Positions 23,686 through 32,111 of a DNA stretch of 64,000 nucleotides are shown in pieces (position 1 is the stretch's first letter; each line of letters starts with the position of its first letter). The position numbers and the translations under genes were made by a program. The stretch lies in NCBI GenBank assembly GCA_964351365.1, contig CAYGNP010000012.1, positions 1 through 64,000 on the forward strand, in the 5' to 3' direction. The notes under the pieces are model-generated. The model was not told the DNA's origin, ran no database searches, and was given only the letters and a program-made list of their open reading frames with translations. Origin of the DNA: UBA1672 sp964351365 (GTDB lineage: Bacteria > Pseudomonadota > Alphaproteobacteria > Micavibrionales > Micavibrionaceae).

Positions 23686-26103
23686 TTATTCGAAACGAGA
23701 GCCGCGCCGCTGATAACCGTCGATGGTGCGGCGTTGCGCTATTTTTGCGCTGGTTTCAACAATGCCTGGAATGCGGGCATTCAAGGCTTCGTCGACAGCT
23801 TTTTTAACGGAAGCGGAGGTGCCAGCCGGATCCGTAGATCCACGCGCATCAACATTGACAGTGAAGAAGTTGCCGCCGCCGCCAATGGATTCAACACCAA
23901 GCCTTCCGGTGCGGGTGCGGGTAAGTGGTAAAACCGCCTCTGGGCCAGCCTCACCCATCAACCCCATACCTTTTGCCATGGGGAATACTGTGGGGCTGTT
24001 AACAATGCCGCCTCTGGCAAATGCCGTGACCTTTCCGCTTTGAAAGGCGGCTCCTTTTTCAAATAACCCGCCGAAGAAATCACCGATGCCACTGAAAAAA
24101 CCACCGCCACCGCCGCCGCCACCACCGGAGCCACCAAATATACTATTAATGGCACCGCTTAATCCCTCTGCCAGCGGCCCTGTGATTTGAGTGCGAACAA
24201 GCAGCCGCGCCACATCTTCTAAAATACTGTCGACCAGCTCTTTGAATTCAAATTTTCCGGTGGTGGTGGCTTTGACAAGCGCATCCTCCAACCCCTGCAT
24301 GGCGTTGGTAACAACGCGCTCAACATTTGCCGCCATATCGGTGGCTTCTTCGGCATATTTATCCAGAGCGCGTGTGGCTCCGGCCAGCCAGCTTTTACTT
24401 TGCTCCTGCAGCTCGTCATAGGCTTTTTTGCCAGCGGCTTCGAATTCTTCAAAATTGATTGCGCCTTCTTTGAGAAGCTCATTCAGCTCCTCCATGCGCT
24501 CGTTATATTGATCCTGCGCCGAGATGTTTTCTTCGGTAATTTTTTTGATCTCTTCAATGAGCTGCTGTTTGCGGCGCTCGACCTGTTCCTCTTCTTCTTT
24601 GGCTTCTTTCAGACGGAAATATTCCTCCACCAGCTGCTCAATTTGCTGGCCTTCCATGCTTCTTAACTCAACCCCAGCGGCCTGAAGCTGATTATAAATT
24701 TCTTGTGTTTTTTCATCGCGCAGGAGCTGCTCATTGCGCATTTTAAGGGATTGCGTCACCCGATCAATTTTCTTGCGTTCATTTTCCAGTTGCTTAATAA
24801 GCGCTTTATCAGCTTTGCTGGGGCCAGCTTTGCCCTCGCGCTCTTTTGCCACGCGCTCTTGTTCGGCTTTGCTTCGGGCAACTTCTGCGTCACGCTGCAG
24901 CTTTTTAACGCGCTCTTCCTGTGCGCGGAGGGCTTCAATAGATTCTTTGGATGGCCCAAAGTCGAGAGTGGCGACCAATTGCCGCCCATTTTCAAAAATG
25001 GCTGCGTCAACAGCATCCGCCAGATTTGTTAAACCCCTTTGTGCCTTTATTTCGATCCCAGGCAACAGGTTGATGATCTTAACAGCGTTATCATAGATAA
25101 ACTCCAAAGAGCGCAAAACACCCCGTGCCAGTCCTAAAATAGAGGTTTGCGTGACTAAAAACGCAGCCTTCATTCCCCGCGCGGCGAAGAACGATATTTT
25201 TTGAACCACGCCAGTGGCCTCGGCAAAGGCCATCTGTCCGGTGACAGCTTTGCTGGCAACGCTGATATTAGCGGCAAATCCGGCTGTTAAATCGGCGAGA
25301 GCATCGACTGCGCCAGTCTCGCCAATGGTACGTGCCAGCTCGACCCATGAATTATTGAGGTTTGCCAGAGAACCGCTGATTGTACCATCGAGCTTTGTGG
25401 CTGCGCCTTCATAGGACTCCAGAGCTTTGACCAATGTTTCTGCTAAGAATTCGCTGGTGACCTCTCCGGCATTAACCATGCGCCGGAACCCGCCTGTGGC
25501 TAATCCGGCAGCTTTATCCAGCTCCTGCAGAAGACCAGGCAACGGCTCTGTGACCTGATTTAATTCTTCAGCGCGAAGTGTTCCGGCGCTCAACCCCTGA
25601 GACAGACCAAACAGCACGCGCTGAATATCCACGCCGCTGGCGCCAAGCGCAGCGCCAGCATTGACCAAACCTTCCGAAAGCTGATTGACTTGTTCACGAT
25701 TTAAAACACCGCTATTTTGCAACACCAGCAGCCGTGCGTAACCATCGCTCAGTGTTTCAACACCAATATTCAGCTCATCGGCTTTGGCTTTTAGAAATTC
25801 CTGTGTGTTTGCGTAATCCTCGGCGCTGCTGGTCAGGGAGCGCAGCCGGATATCCAGCTTTTCAAATATCTGAATATTGCGGAATATGGAGCTGGCAGAG
25901 GCTGCGGCGGCAAAGGCAGGAACCAGAGTTCCGGTGATATTCCGTGCAACACCCTGCAGCGCTTTATTGGTTTTTCCTGCCGATCTGCGGATTTTTTTGA
26001 GGGCTTTGTCACCCTTATCGCCGACCTTGTCAAATTCACGCGTGACTTTGACGCTGCCATCGACCTTAAGCCGGATGACGTAATTGGATTGTCTATTAGC
26101 CAT
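23686..26103 (-). CDS. tail tape measure protein
   Basis: An 805-residue tape measure protein. The N-terminal 200 residues carry the tape-measure domain pattern (TSSAEDYANTQEFLKAKADE, LGASGVDIQRVLFGLSQGLS, EELNQVTEPLPGLLQELDKA) known from TIGR02675-type proteins. A hydrophobic segment around 300-345 may insert in the host membrane. A charged coiled coil spans about 390-570. The C-terminus has a Gly-rich linker (GGSGGGGGGGGGFFSG) and the lambda-H-like MGEAGPEAVLPLTR motif. It sets the tail length and helps DNA entry; by length the tail would be about 110-120 nm using the usual 0.15 nm per residue rule. Confidence 0.92.
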   Translation of the reverse strand: MANRQSNYVIRLKVDGSVKVTREFDKVGDKGDKALKKIRRSAGKTNKALQGVARNITGTLVPAFAAAASASSIFRNIQIFEKLDIRLRSLTSSAEDYANTQEFLKAKADELNIGVETLSDGYARLLVLQNSGVLNREQVNQLSEGLVNAGAALGASGVDIQRVLFGLSQGLSAGTLRAEELNQVTEPLPGLLQELDKAAGLATGGFRRMVNAGEVTSEFLAETLVKALESYEGAATKLDGTISGSLANLNNSWVELARTIGETGAVDALADLTAGFAANISVASKAVTGQMAFAEATGVVQKISFFAARGMKAAFLVTQTSILGLARGVLRSLEFIYDNAVKIINLLPGIEIKAQRGLTNLADAVDAAIFENGRQLVATLDFGPSKESIEALRAQEERVKKLQRDAEVARSKAEQERVAKEREGKAGPSKADKALIKQLENERKKIDRVTQSLKMRNEQLLRDEKTQEIYNQLQAAGVELRSMEGQQIEQLVEEYFRLKEAKEEEEQVERRKQQLIEEIKKITEENISAQDQYNERMEELNELLKEGAINFEEFEAAGKKAYDELQEQSKSWLAGATRALDKYAEEATDMAANVERVVTNAMQGLEDALVKATTTGKFEFKELVDSILEDVARLLVRTQITGPLAEGLSGAINSIFGGSGGGGGGGGGFFSGIGDFFGGLFEKGAAFQSGKVTAFARGGIVNSPTVFPMAKGMGLMGEAGPEAVLPLTRTRTGRLGVESIGGGGNFFTVNVDARGSTDPAGTSASVKKAVDEALNARIPGIVETSAKIAQRRTIDGYQRRGSRFE

Positions 26104-26872
26104 GATTTACGAGTTCTTCAGCGTTTTCTTCATTGGTGATGGAATCCAGAATTCCGGCTTCGCCTTCCTTTAGAAGTTCGGTCACGATTTCGAGGTCAAA
26201 ATTTCGCGCTCTGGCGATGTCCAGCGCGGCGCTCATGTCAATACCCAGCACCTTGCCGGAGGGGGCAACGCGGAGCTGCGATGTACAGGCTTCCAGAATT
26301 TCCCACGCCTGTTGTTCCTGCAGCAATTGTGGTGCGTTTTTCTGATAGGGGCATAGATTTTCAAAGGCACAGGGCAATTCCTGTTCTTTACAGGTCTGGC
26401 AATAGGATGGGCCGCCGCTTTTCTTGAAGTGCCACTCAGTCAGCTTACGAATGCGCTCCTTGGCTTCCCCCAGCAAAAACACATAATGCGTGAAGCTTTG
26501 AAAGAAGTTTTCCGCAAATTCGGACACATCCATGACGGCGCGAATATTCTCTGGAGTCGGGGCGGCGGGTTCGTCTTTGTCTTCATCCAAGACACCGTCC
26601 CAGCCAACGATATGGTTTACGGCAAGATCTTTGATCAAATAATCCAGAAACAGCGCATTGCGCTCTTGCGGGTTTTTAAGATCCACCGGAACTTCGGTTA
26701 CAAACCCAGCTTCCTCAACATCGCGCACGCTTTGTTCCAGATCGGCCATCTTCTTTTGCGCTGTCATTGTTGCAACAGAATACCCAAGCGTGGTGAGGGG
26801 CTTTACCCTTACAGTGAAGCCCTCAACCACTTGGATACGATACGGCTCGGATGGTTGTTTTAGTGTGATCAT
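26096..26872 (-). CDS. tail assembly chaperone-like protein with a four-Cys motif
   Basis: A 258-residue acidic helical protein between the tail tube and tape measure genes, the usual place of tail assembly chaperones (lambda G/GT). Its first third (VEGFTVRVKPLTTLGYSVAT) resembles phage chaperone or minor tail proteins. It ends overlapping the tape measure start by 8 bases. An unusual feature is the cluster YCQTCKEQELPCAFENLCPY (about 162-181) with four cysteines, which looks like a small zinc- or Fe-S-binding site not expected in this protein class. No slippery sequence for a G/GT-type frameshift was noticed. The chaperone role is inferred from position only. Confidence 0.65.
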   Translation of the reverse strand: MITLKQPSEPYRIQVVEGFTVRVKPLTTLGYSVATMTAQKKMADLEQSVRDVEEAGFVTEVPVDLKNPQERNALFLDYLIKDLAVNHIVGWDGVLDEDKDEPAAPTPENIRAVMDVSEFAENFFQSFTHYVFLLGEAKERIRKLTEWHFKKSGGPSYCQTCKEQELPCAFENLCPYQKNAPQLLQEQQAWEILEACTSQLRVAPSGKVLGIDMSAALDIARARNFDLEIVTELLKEGEAGILDSITNEENAEELVNHG

Positions 26873-28140
26873 AGGTAATCACTCCCATCCAGATCATTGA
26901 TAAGTTGCACAGTCAGCATTTTTCCCTCGGCGGTATTGAACGCGCCTTGAAAATCAAAGCTGGCCTGTACACCGCCTGGGCCATCAACCGAGAGCTTGGG
27001 TTTTGGCAGATACACCTCATGCGCCAAAACGCGCAGGATTAATCCGGCACTGAGCGTGTAGGAAAACTCCAGATCAACAGGCGTTCCACTGGAGGCTTTA
27101 TCAACCAGCACCGTATCGGCAAAGCGCACCTCAATCGTGCCTGTAAGGGCAGCGATAGTGGGGTCTGCACCATCGATAAGACCATCGTCACGAATGGTCT
27201 CAATTTTCTCCATATTATTGGTGTATGAGACGGATCCGGCAGTGAGGTTACCGATATTAACGCCGCCGCTTTTAATGCTGCCCTGAAACTGGCTGATACG
27301 CGAGAAGGTCAATGCTTGCGGTGTGCCGCCAAGACTCGCCCCATAGCGCGTTTCGGCCTGTGCGATGGCGCTAATGGTTGCCGCTGCCGCGCCAGAGCGC
27401 TGGTAGTCCAAGGACAGCGAATTAATCACAACGCCTGTATGCATGAAAAAGGCAGGGACTTTGGGCATACCGACCTGAACGGAATAGCTGGGCAGCGTAT
27501 CTTTACCGGACACAAACTCATGCTGTGTGCCGCCGCCCTCTAAAGTCGCATCGCTGACCGTGGCAACACTTGCGTTTTCTGCCAGAGTAAATGTGTTTCC
27601 GGCTGTGCCAGCCGTATCGTGCGTAATCAACAGGCGCTGGGTTCCGGTTGGGCGGCTATAGGTCGCATCATCTACATCGTTGTCCATTGAGGCATTGAGC
27701 CTTGCAGTGACATTATCGAGGGTTTGAATAACTGTGCCGCCGATCAGAATTTCATCACCAGCCGGAGAAGAATCCACAAAAGTAAACTCCACGCCATTAA
27801 TGGTTATGGTGTCGTTGGCGCTTGGCTGATTTGAAAAATCAATAGTGCCAGTCGCCGCCACATCACCGGACACAGGGTCGCCCAGCAAACCAGTCAGCCA
27901 GAACCCTAGATAGCGCGGGTCAACGGGGACGGAAATATCCCCCTCATTATTGATCACATCCCTTAAGGGCTGCTGGGGGTCACGGCCAAAACCGAGAACA
28001 GCGTCCTCAATTAAGCCTTGTTCACTGCCAAGATCAGAGCTGTTAAAGGGCATCTGATAATAATTGCCACTCGCTTGTTCCCCATACGTGGTTTCACGTT
28101 TGAGCAATAGAGAGGCGTTCGAGCCATATGCACGAGCCAT
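26869..28140 (-). CDS. major tail tube protein with inserted Ig-like domain
   Basis: A 423-residue tail tube protein. The N-terminus (LLLKRETTYGEQASGNYYQM) and the PVDPRYLGFWLTGLLGDPV segment are typical of the Phage_tail_tube group of siphophages. Residues about 100-215 look like an inserted immunoglobulin-like domain (DTITINGVEFTFVDSSPAGD to NTFTLAENASVATVSDATLE); such insertions are frequent in phage tube and head proteins and decorate the virion surface. The tube fold resumes and ends at AFNTAEGKMLTVQLINDLDG. The gene starts at 28140 after an intrinsic terminator, so it has its own transcription start or read-through control. Confidence 0.85.
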   Translation of the reverse strand: MARAYGSNASLLLKRETTYGEQASGNYYQMPFNSSDLGSEQGLIEDAVLGFGRDPQQPLRDVINNEGDISVPVDPRYLGFWLTGLLGDPVSGDVAATGTIDFSNQPSANDTITINGVEFTFVDSSPAGDEILIGGTVIQTLDNVTARLNASMDNDVDDATYSRPTGTQRLLITHDTAGTAGNTFTLAENASVATVSDATLEGGGTQHEFVSGKDTLPSYSVQVGMPKVPAFFMHTGVVINSLSLDYQRSGAAAATISAIAQAETRYGASLGGTPQALTFSRISQFQGSIKSGGVNIGNLTAGSVSYTNNMEKIETIRDDGLIDGADPTIAALTGTIEVRFADTVLVDKASSGTPVDLEFSYTLSAGLILRVLAHEVYLPKPKLSVDGPGGVQASFDFQGAFNTAEGKMLTVQLINDLDGSDYL

Positions 28141-28174
28141 GGTTTTTCTCCTTTTTTAGTTGGGTTGGGGTAAT

Positions 28175-28201
28175 AAAAAAGACCGCATTTCTGCGGCCTT
28201 T
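28175..28201 (-). terminator. intrinsic terminator between neck and tail tube genes
   Basis: On the minus strand GGCCGCA pairs with TGCGGTC around a GAAA loop (28181-28199, one G-U pair) and is followed by TTTTTTATTA. It separates the head/neck operon from the tail genes and may set their relative amounts. Confidence 0.78.
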
Positions 28202-28219
28202 AAGTGGGGGAAGCTAAAT

Positions 28220-28654
28220 TTATGAAAGTGGTGTCGGGGTTTCGTAATCTATAATCAGGTTGATTGTGCCGGACTTGATGGCGTGGGAGCCTGGAATGAT
28301 TTCAATAGAAATATCCGGTCTCGCATAGCTCATCCCAAAAATTAAATCACCAAGACCCGCGCCGGATTCAAGGGCGGTGCCGATCTCTGTGACCAAAGCA
28401 TCAAAAACAGCGTCACGGTCTGTTTGTTTGCCTTCTGCCACATAAATTTCTATGTCTATTTCATGTTCATAATAGGCAGCAGAAAAGCCGCCCAGAGCTT
28501 CGTCCGGCACACCAGGGTTACCGTCTCTTAAAATGATCATTCCCTCGGAAGGGATTTTTTCAGGCACGGAGGCGTTACGCTCAAATTTTGCAGAGGTGTT
28601 TGCATCCAGAAACGCGGCAAGCGTCTGCAAGATCGTCTCGGTTTTGCTGGTCAT
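28220..28654 (-). CDS. tail terminator-like protein
   Basis: A 144-residue protein with alternating helix and strand segments. It opens with a helix (ILQTLAAFLDANTSAKFERN) and has a conserved core AAYYEHEIDIEIYVAEGK followed by RDAVFDALVTEIGTAL, a pattern of siphophage tail terminators (lambda U-like). These cap the growing tail tube and join it to the neck. Its ATG overlaps the stop of the DUF6441 gene (ATGA), and a transcription terminator follows. Assignment is by pattern and position. Confidence 0.7.
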   Translation of the reverse strand: MTSKTETILQTLAAFLDANTSAKFERNASVPEKIPSEGMIILRDGNPGVPDEALGGFSAAYYEHEIDIEIYVAEGKQTDRDAVFDALVTEIGTALESGAGLGDLIFGMSYARPDISIEIIPGSHAIKSGTINLIIDYETPTPLS

Positions 28655-29292
28655 CTATATTTGCCTTCAAGGATATTGATATGCTTGATACCCCATTCAT
28701 CGGCAGTTTTTTGAACGTCGAGTTTTTTGGGGATCTTGGCGGTGGGGATCAAAATAAACATCACCACCGTGGTTACGCCTTTGCCTGTTTTAAGCGCTGT
28801 TTTGCTGGCTTTTCTAAAGCCTCTAAATTCTCCGGTTTTGCGGCTGTATGATGCGCGTCGATCGTCGGCCACTAAAAAAGCTGTGCCGCCTCCAGTTTTG
28901 ACAAACCGAAGCTCTCCTTTATGCTCTCTATATAATTTAGGCGTTGGTTTCCGGCGGTTAATCCGCTTCGGCGCGTTCTTCGTGGGGATAGCCAGATAAC
29001 GCCCACCACGCGATTTAATTAAAACGCCCTGATCAAAGGATTCAATAATCTCGGCTGCTTTGGAGTAGACGAACCCCTTAACATCAATGCCTGCACCATC
29101 ATTGAAAAACTTGGAACGCCAGCTTCGTGCTAGACGAGCGCCAAGTCCGCCGCCGACAACATCTGCCCGTAAATCTTTTTTGAGGCCATTGGTCGCTTCT
29201 TTAGTCGAGCTGACCGCTATGCGCTCAATAAACTCACGCTCCTTACGCATATTGCTGCGAAGGTCGCCAATAGTATCTGCACTAAGTCTCAT
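28651..29292 (-). CDS. DUF6441 / HK97 gp10-like neck protein
   Basis: A 213-residue basic protein. The ATG at 29292 overlaps the stop of the preceding gene (ATGA). Its pattern (TNGLKKDLRADVVGGGLGAR, SWRSKFFNDGAG, GVLIKSRGGRYLAIPT) is that of the DUF6441 group, which stands at the place of gp10-type neck/tail completion proteins in alphaproteobacterial phages. The C-terminus contains a beta segment (FILIPTAKIPKKLDVQK) common to the family. It probably helps connect head and tail. Confidence 0.75.
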   Translation of the reverse strand: MRLSADTIGDLRSNMRKEREFIERIAVSSTKEATNGLKKDLRADVVGGGLGARLARSWRSKFFNDGAGIDVKGFVYSKAAEIIESFDQGVLIKSRGGRYLAIPTKNAPKRINRRKPTPKLYREHKGELRFVKTGGGTAFLVADDRRASYSRKTGEFRGFRKASKTALKTGKGVTTVVMFILIPTAKIPKKLDVQKTADEWGIKHINILEGKYR

Positions 29293-29600
29293 GCTTTTCG
29301 TGTATCCAAAACCCACACAAGACCGTCCACATCTTCGATACGAGGCTCTGCCTGGATTAAATATGTTTGTCCGTTCACCTCAATAAGGTCATCCTCTTGC
29401 GGTGAAGGCATGTCTGAAACCCGCGCTTCAAAAAACAAGCTATCCAGAGAAATCTGTGTCTCCCCAAGATCGAGGAGGTTATCGCCTCGTCTGGGAAGAA
29501 CACGGACTTCTGCAGGATCGCCGCCTTGCGGCAGATGGGTGGCATCAACACCGAATGCTTGAAATGCTGCGTCAACGGCTGTTTGACCGATAAGGCTCAT
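29289..29600 (-). CDS. head-tail joining protein
   Basis: A 103-residue protein starting MSLIGQTAVDAAFQAF; GGAG stands 9 bases before the ATG at 29600. It has the pattern of small phage head-tail attachment proteins (lambda FII-like): an N-terminal helix, then PAEVRVLPRRGD and a C-terminal beta sheet (DLIEVNGQTYLIQAEPRIED, VWVLDTRK). The start lies 1 base after the stop codon of the acidic-tailed protein gene. Role inferred from size, pattern and position in the neck operon. Confidence 0.72.
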   Translation of the reverse strand: MSLIGQTAVDAAFQAFGVDATHLPQGGDPAEVRVLPRRGDNLLDLGETQISLDSLFFEARVSDMPSPQEDDLIEVNGQTYLIQAEPRIEDVDGLVWVLDTRKA

Positions 29601-29601
29601 T

Positions 29602-30075
29602 TCAAACGTCTCCGCCCTCAGTATTGTCACCGTCGGCATTATCGCCGTCAGCGTCTGGGTCAGCATCGCCCTCTGTGCCATCGCCATCGTCATCCTCAAC
29701 GCCATCTTGGGCATCAAGGAGGGCTTTGGCTTCGTCTTTGGTCAAAGGCTCGGTGTTGATAGGCTTGCCTTCAGCATTGAGAACGTCCCATTTACCAAAG
29801 CCCTTGTGTATCGTCTTAAACTCAGACGGTTCGGGGCGTTCTTTGGCGCTGGTTTGTTTCAGCGTATCCCACCATGATTTTGGGATATCGCCTTTCACAA
29901 TGCCGATTTTTTCACCCTGTTTAAATTCAACCGTTTGCAAAACCTCATATTGGTTTTTGCGCTTGGTCTTTTTCAAAAAGGGCATGCGGGGTTCGGCCTG
30001 TTCTTTCGATAAGGCCAAAATAAAACCGGAGGCAAAGCGAACTTTGACTCCGGTCACTTCATAAGTTTTCGTCAT
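29602..30075 (-). CDS. head-tail region protein with very acidic C-terminal tail
   Basis: A 157-residue protein between the capsid and neck genes. The first 70 residues are basic and beta-rich (YEVTGVKVRFASGFILALSK); the middle has a KWDVLNAEGKPINTEPLTKDEAKALLDA segment, here quoted in part as KWDVLNAEGKP. The last 35 residues are almost only Asp, Gly, Glu and Ala, encoded by imperfect GAT/GCC repeats. Similar proteins at this position are annotated only as hypothetical phage proteins. The acidic tail may mimic DNA or act as an assembly handle; this is a guess. Confidence 0.65.
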   Translation of the reverse strand: MTKTYEVTGVKVRFASGFILALSKEQAEPRMPFLKKTKRKNQYEVLQTVEFKQGEKIGIVKGDIPKSWWDTLKQTSAKERPEPSEFKTIHKGFGKWDVLNAEGKPINTEPLTKDEAKALLDAQDGVEDDDGDGTEGDADPDADGDNADGDNTEGGDV

Positions 30076-30087
30076 GATGATGATCCC

Positions 30088-31035
30088 CTATGTTAGCTGC
30101 GTGAGACAGGCATGTTGCCAGAAGCCGTAGCCCACATTGCGCCATGTATCGACGCCATAGTGGTGCTTCTTCTCCTTGAACTCTAGCTCTGAGCCTTCCG
30201 CAATCGCATCGATGCGCACGGCTTCTTCTTCCTGACGGATAAACGGTTTAACCGATCCATCCGTGCGGAAAACAGCAAGCTTGTCAGTCCATGGGAGACG
30301 CGGGTTCTGTGCCACAGAGAGAGTCACTTCATCCATAACTTGGACAATGTTTGTCTGACCGTGCGTGATCACAGGAGCCGCGACAGCAGCCTTGGCGATA
30401 TGCCACATGGTGGTTGGCACCATAACGGCAAAGCCACGAGCGTTTTCGTTCAACGGCTCACCAGCTTCGTCCTTCAGGCCGTAGAGCTGTTGGACAGATT
30501 GCAAAATCGCAAGCTGCATTTCCTCTACAGAAGGATTGACTGTGGATCCGTGAATTTCAGTCGGCAAAGCACTAATGTCGACAGACAATTTATTGCTCTG
30601 TACGCCGCCGCCCTCAACAGGGTGGTCCGTATCAAAGAAATACTGACCGTCATAACAAACTTGAGTTTCCGCATTGGCGATCAATGTAGAAATCAGACTT
30701 GCCCAATGAGAATTGGTGCGATCTGCAAGCTCGTTTACACGAACCAAAATTTGCCCCGTTTTATCACGGCGCATTTCTTTGACCAGAACCTCCAAGGTGG
30801 CTTCAAAGTGACGGTTTTCAATAGTGATGCCGTTCTCTTTGAAACCCTTGGCTTGGCGACCGCCAACCCACTCACGCATCGCAGGGACTTGACCCAGCCA
30901 TTTGTAAGTTTCGGACTCCTGATCGGAGATAAAATAGTTGGACAAAGCCTCGACCCATTGAAGGCCAGGGTTTTGTTCCAACCGCTGATAGTACGCGCCA
31001 ATGATGGCGCGAGAGGATAATCCTTTCGCGGACAT
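30088..31035 (-). CDS. major capsid protein, Mu gpT-like
   Basis: A 315-residue major head subunit of the Mu gpT family. Diagnostic pieces are ALSNYFISDQESETYKWLG (30-48), MREWVGGRQAKGF (53-65), the ANAETQVCYDGQYFFDTDHP region (about 120-138) and MVPTTMWHIAKAA (208-220). AAAGG precedes the ATG at 31035. The fold is HK97-like. It follows a decoration protein and an S49 protease-scaffold gene, the normal order for this capsid type. A Mu-type capsid combined with lambda-like portal and GpA terminase shows mosaic origin. Confidence 0.9.
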   Translation of the reverse strand: MSAKGLSSRAIIGAYYQRLEQNPGLQWVEALSNYFISDQESETYKWLGQVPAMREWVGGRQAKGFKENGITIENRHFEATLEVLVKEMRRDKTGQILVRVNELADRTNSHWASLISTLIANAETQVCYDGQYFFDTDHPVEGGGVQSNKLSVDISALPTEIHGSTVNPSVEEMQLAILQSVQQLYGLKDEAGEPLNENARGFAVMVPTTMWHIAKAAVAAPVITHGQTNIVQVMDEVTLSVAQNPRLPWTDKLAVFRTDGSVKPFIRQEEEAVRIDAIAEGSELEFKEKKHHYGVDTWRNVGYGFWQHACLTQLT

Positions 31036-31075
31036 GATAGTACCTTTCTTTTTTAGATTGGATTAAGTGGGGGTG

Positions 31076-31486
31076 TTACGAAGTAACGAGGGTGTCGAAG
31101 GTGACGATGCCAACGCCAGCCGAGACGAAACGGGTCACACGGCCAAGGAAGCTATTAGCTCCAACGGTTTTTGTGAACGTATCGTCATCGGAGGCGTAGA
31201 TATCTGCGCCGACATCTGTGATGACAAGCGTGGCGATAGGCAGCTCAACCGAACCTTTTGCGCGAACCCGCACATGCTTATCTCCAGCCGCACCAGCAGC
31301 ATTATCGGCTTGCGTTTCTGCAAAGCCGACAAAAGCGTCTCCAGCCTGTAAAGGCCGCGCATAGCCACTACCGGAAACAATTCCGACAGCGGCTCCTTCG
31401 TAGATGATATCACCCGCGATAACGGGTAATTCATTGATTGTACCCAGCTCAAATGAGCGCTGGGCATCTTGTGCCAACGTGGTCAT
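31076..31486 (-). CDS. capsid decoration (cement) protein
   Basis: A 136-residue beta-rich protein between the protease and the major capsid genes. Features: a Gly/Ala-rich sequence with GDIIYEGAAVGIVSGSGYAR (25-44), FVGFAETQADNAAGAAGDK and VRVRAKGSVELP, the pattern of DUF2190-like head-stabilising proteins. A good ribosome site (AGGAG) precedes the ATG at 31486. It likely binds the outer surface of the expanded capsid. Identification by pattern and order. Confidence 0.75.
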   Translation of the reverse strand: MTTLAQDAQRSFELGTINELPVIAGDIIYEGAAVGIVSGSGYARPLQAGDAFVGFAETQADNAAGAAGDKHVRVRAKGSVELPIATLVITDVGADIYASDDDTFTKTVGANSFLGRVTRFVSAGVGIVTFDTLVTS

Positions 31487-31526
31487 AGTTTTCTCCTATT
31501 TTAAAGTTGGTGGGGGGTGGGCTTGA

Positions 31527-32111
31527 TTACCCTTGGCGGCTCAAAATGCGCACTTGGCCAGCTTCTTCCGCTTTGATAAAAGCGGTGTAAGCATCAAGTG
31601 TTTTGAACTCGTCACGGATTTTGGGGTCTTTGTCCCAAGCTGCTTTTGCGCGGTCTTCGGCGGGGCTGTCAGGATCGATTGTTTCCTGTGCCTGTGCCGG
31701 ATCTACGCTAGGCTCAATCTGCGGCACTTTGTCTGCGTCCGCTTTCATGGTGGCCAAAGCATCCGATCCTTTCTGTTTTTCAACAGCAAGAATCTGCATG
31801 GCCAAAGTCTCAGCAGTCGTTTCACCGTCTGCTTTGGCTTTATTGACCATGTCTGCGTAACCAGGCAAGGCCACATCATCCATTTTCATGATGCGCATCC
31901 GCTCGGCTGTTGCGCCTTGCTCTAAGCCTTTATCAAACTCTGCTTTCACAGCCTCTTGATTGCCAGCTTCAGCTTGGGCTTTTCCTTCATCGGTCAGGCT
32001 TTGAGCGATTGTAGGAAAGCGTTCTTTAATAAACGCAGCGGTAATTTGATCCGGCTGGATCCCATCACCATTGCCGTCTTTTGCGGACGGCGTTTCTTTT
32101 TCAGGTGCCAT
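31527..32111 (-). CDS. nested scaffold protein from an internal start (Nu3-like)
   Basis: Inside the protease gene and in the same frame an ATG at 32111 (MAPEKETPSAKD) is preceded by AAAAGGAG at 8 bases, a stronger ribosome site than most in the head operon. It marks the junction between protease and scaffold domains and would give a 194-residue free scaffold, as with Nu3 inside gpC of phage lambda. The encoded product is acidic and helical and ends VRILSRQG. That it is actually made is an inference from the ribosome site and the lambda precedent. Confidence 0.6.
   Translation of the reverse strand: MAPEKETPSAKDGNGDGIQPDQITAAFIKERFPTIAQSLTDEGKAQAEAGNQEAVKAEFDKGLEQGATAERMRIMKMDDVALPGYADMVNKAKADGETTAETLAMQILAVEKQKGSDALATMKADADKVPQIEPSVDPAQAQETIDPDSPAEDRAKAAWDKDPKIRDEFKTLDAYTAFIKAEEAGQVRILSRQG

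Noticed and set aside
26096..26872. Programmed frameshift producing a long tail chaperone (G/GT type)
   Set aside because: No slippery heptamer with a following overlapping frame was seen; the gene is a single continuous frame.
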